Shown: piece after piece, positions 7,312 to 8,279 of the stretch
How the letters are laid out: each line of letters starts with the position of its first letter
How positions within the stretch are numbered: the stretch's first letter is position 1
Assembly: GCA_030697445.1 (NCBI GenBank)
Contig: JAUYPY010000003.1
Coordinates: forward strand, 1 to 8,279
From: a bacterium
GTDB taxonomy: Bacteria > Patescibacteriota > Minisyncoccia > Phycocordibacterales > UBA10002
Direction of reading: 5' to 3'
Length of the DNA: 8,279 nt
Position numbers and translations under genes: made by a program
Notes under the pieces: model-generated
Told to the model about the DNA's origin: nothing
What the model saw: only the letters and a program-made list of their open reading frames with translations
The model's database searches: none

Positions 7312-7348
7312 ATCCGTACAGAATACAACGAAAATACATTGCTGTTTG
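7312..7348 (-). other. 37-base intergenic gap, largest in the window
   Basis: The gap separates the stop (TAA) of the upstream transferase from the GT4 start codon. It is A/T-rich on average and ends in TACGGAT directly before the ATG, which is too close to be a good ribosome binding site. I see no hairpin, terminator or convincing -10/-35 pair in it. Confidence 0.6.
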
Positions 7349-8279
7349 TTAGATTGAAAGAAGTCTTTCGGCAATACGCTTGCTTGCTTTGCCGTCCAGT
7401 TTGTAGCACAATTCCTCGCACATTTGCGTGCGCGCTTCAGCGTCAAGCGACGGGTTGTCCAAATAACGCGCAAGGATTTTCTGAAGTTCCGAAAAATTAA
7501 ATGCCTCCTTAAGCGCGCCGAAGCGAATGACATCTTGAAAGTGCTCAAACCCGCGGAAGCGTTTTATGGAACGATAAAATGGGCGCGCCGAATGTCCGTC
7601 AAACGGCGCCGCGACAATCGGCCTTCCCAAAATAGCCGCTTCAAGAAGCGCGGTTGAATATACTGCCATTACCGCGTGCGCGTGGCGCAAGATATTTACA
7701 AAAAGCGTGAGTTCGTCAAGATAATTCGGTAATTTTGTATCGTAGAAAAACACTCTCGGATGTTCCTTGAAGCGGTTAAACTTCACGACATCAAACGCCT
7801 TATCTCTCCCGCGCGAACCCAAGTATGGGCGAATGACGAGATAAGTATGGCTACCAAACGCACCCGAATCAATGGAACGGAGTATTTCTGAAATAATGTC
7901 GGTTTCATCGGGGCAATACGCGCTTCCCGACACATACATAATGTAGCGGGCGTTCGGCGGAAACCCCATATGCGCCAGTATGTCGGCGCACGGACGAACA
8001 AACCGTTGGTCAACCAAAAAATCGTACTGCGGGTAACCGACAACGGAAATCTCATCCTGCCGATAACCTTGAAACGCGATTGCCGCGTGTTTCATTTGTT
8101 CGCTCGCAGAAAGAAAATGCGTCGCGCGGAATGGAAGGTAGTATTTGTCTATATGATCCCACCCTGCAGAGATGCCAAGCGTCGGCACGCATTGCCGCCG
8201 CGCTTCCGGCAAAATGTGCCGGTCAAAACGATTGTACAAACTGGAGACCAAAATGGCGTCGGGTCGATAGTGCTCAAAA
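7349..8279 (-). CDS. GT-B-fold transferase, paralogue of the gene at 4730-6067, 5' end cut by window edge
   Basis: About 309 residues are visible and the frame stays open to the right edge, so the start lies outside the window. A TTG at 8251 could be mistaken for a start. However, the residues before it (FEHYRPDAIL) align with FEKWKPLLVF at 131-140 of the paralogue, so the true protein is probably about 130 residues longer. Shared landmarks are a T-x-G-x4-WD stretch (8110-8170 region), VVGYPQYD (about 8023-8046), VYSTALLEAAILGRPIV (about 7616-7667), PFYRSIKRF matching PFWKSVARL, and a final DGKASKRIAERLL helix. This is the pattern of CDP-glycerol glycerophosphotransferase and related surface-carbohydrate enzymes. 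Donor and acceptor are unknown. It is the most upstream gene seen, and the operon evidently begins beyond the window. Confidence 0.75.
   Translation of the reverse strand, partial: FEHYRPDAILVSSLYNRFDRHILPEARRQCVPTLGISAGWDHIDKYYLPFRATHFLSASEQMKHAAIAFQGYRQDEISVVGYPQYDFLVDQRFVRPCADILAHMGFPPNARYIMYVSGSAYCPDETDIISEILRSIDSGAFGSHTYLVIRPYLGSRGRDKAFDVVKFNRFKEHPRVFFYDTKLPNYLDELTLFVNILRHAHAVMAVYSTALLEAAILGRPIVAAPFDGHSARPFYRSIKRFRGFEHFQDVIRFGALKEAFNFSELQKILARYLDNPSLDAEARTQMCEELCYKLDGKASKRIAERLLSI

Noticed and set aside
6910..7500. Plus-strand open frame of 196 residues
   Set aside because: It runs antisense across the GT4 N terminus and the end of the GT-B gene, both with clear family motifs. Its product has no recognisable motif and is explained by codon bias creating open antisense frames.
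7312..7548. Extended N terminus for the GT4 gene
   Set aside because: The extra 79 residues are Arg/Lys-rich, resemble no GT4 sequence, and overlap the upstream gene by about 200 bases. The ATG at 7311 gives the standard GT4 start.
8251..8251. TTG at 8251 as the true start of the upstream GT-B gene
   Set aside because: The frame remains open to the window edge, and the residues before the TTG align with the paralogue at its residues 131-140. The gene is therefore truncated by the window rather than short.
1..8279. CRISPR array, tRNA, rRNA, insertion sequence or phage genes
   Set aside because: No spaced direct repeats, cloverleaf-like segments, rRNA-like sequence, transposase motifs or terminal inverted repeats were seen. 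Coding sequence fills the window.
1..8279. Alternative genetic code with TGA as Gly or Trp, as in some candidate phyla
   Set aside because: TGA ends the GT4 and GT9 genes exactly at ATGA junctions, and no in-frame TGA interrupts the conserved proteins.

Overview
This window is one uninterrupted stretch of a tightly packed minus-strand operon for building and exporting a surface glycan. Reading in the direction of transcription, from high to low coordinates, six genes are present. (1) A GT-B-fold transferase, cut at its 5' end by the window edge (7349-8279). (2) A GT4 family glycosyltransferase (6064-7311). (3) A second GT-B transferase that is a diverged paralogue of the first (4730-6067). 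(4) A NodU/CmcH/TobZ-type O-carbamoyltransferase (2938-4719). (5) A GT9 (heptosyltransferase-type) glycosyltransferase with an N-terminal membrane anchor (1772-2926). (6) An ABC exporter with fused membrane and ATPase domains, cut at its 3' end by the window edge (1-1775).

Gene spacing is minimal: two 4-base ATGA stop/start overlaps (6064-6067 and 1772-1775), gaps of about 10 bases around the carbamoyltransferase, and one gap of 37 bases (7312-7348). No stretch above 300 bases lacks a gene. I see no RNA gene, mobile element, CRISPR array, internal promoter or terminator. All long plus-strand reading frames lie antisense to well-recognised proteins and are shadows.

The genes suggest the following pathway, which is inference. 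Cytoplasmic and membrane-associated transferases add sugars, or possibly polyol-phosphate units, to a lipid-linked acceptor. The carbamoyltransferase then decorates a hydroxyl with a carbamoyl group, and the ABC protein flips or exports the product. No initiating sugar-phosphate transferase, polymerase, ligase or nucleotide-sugar synthesis gene is visible, so the pathway must continue outside the window.

The organism is a bacterium with roughly balanced base composition (near 50% GC by eye), TGA used as a stop, weak Shine-Dalgarno sites and heavy use of GCG/CGC codons. The compact glycosyltransferase-rich layout would fit an uncultured Patescibacteria/Parcubacteria-type genome. That placement is a low-confidence impression, and a Gram-negative host is also possible given the GT9 and MsbA-like genes. 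The least ordinary points are the carbamoylation step inside a glycan-export operon, the diverged paralogue pair flanking the GT4 gene, substitutions at usually conserved positions in the GT4 and GT9 enzymes, and two long perfect inverted repeats inside coding sequence.
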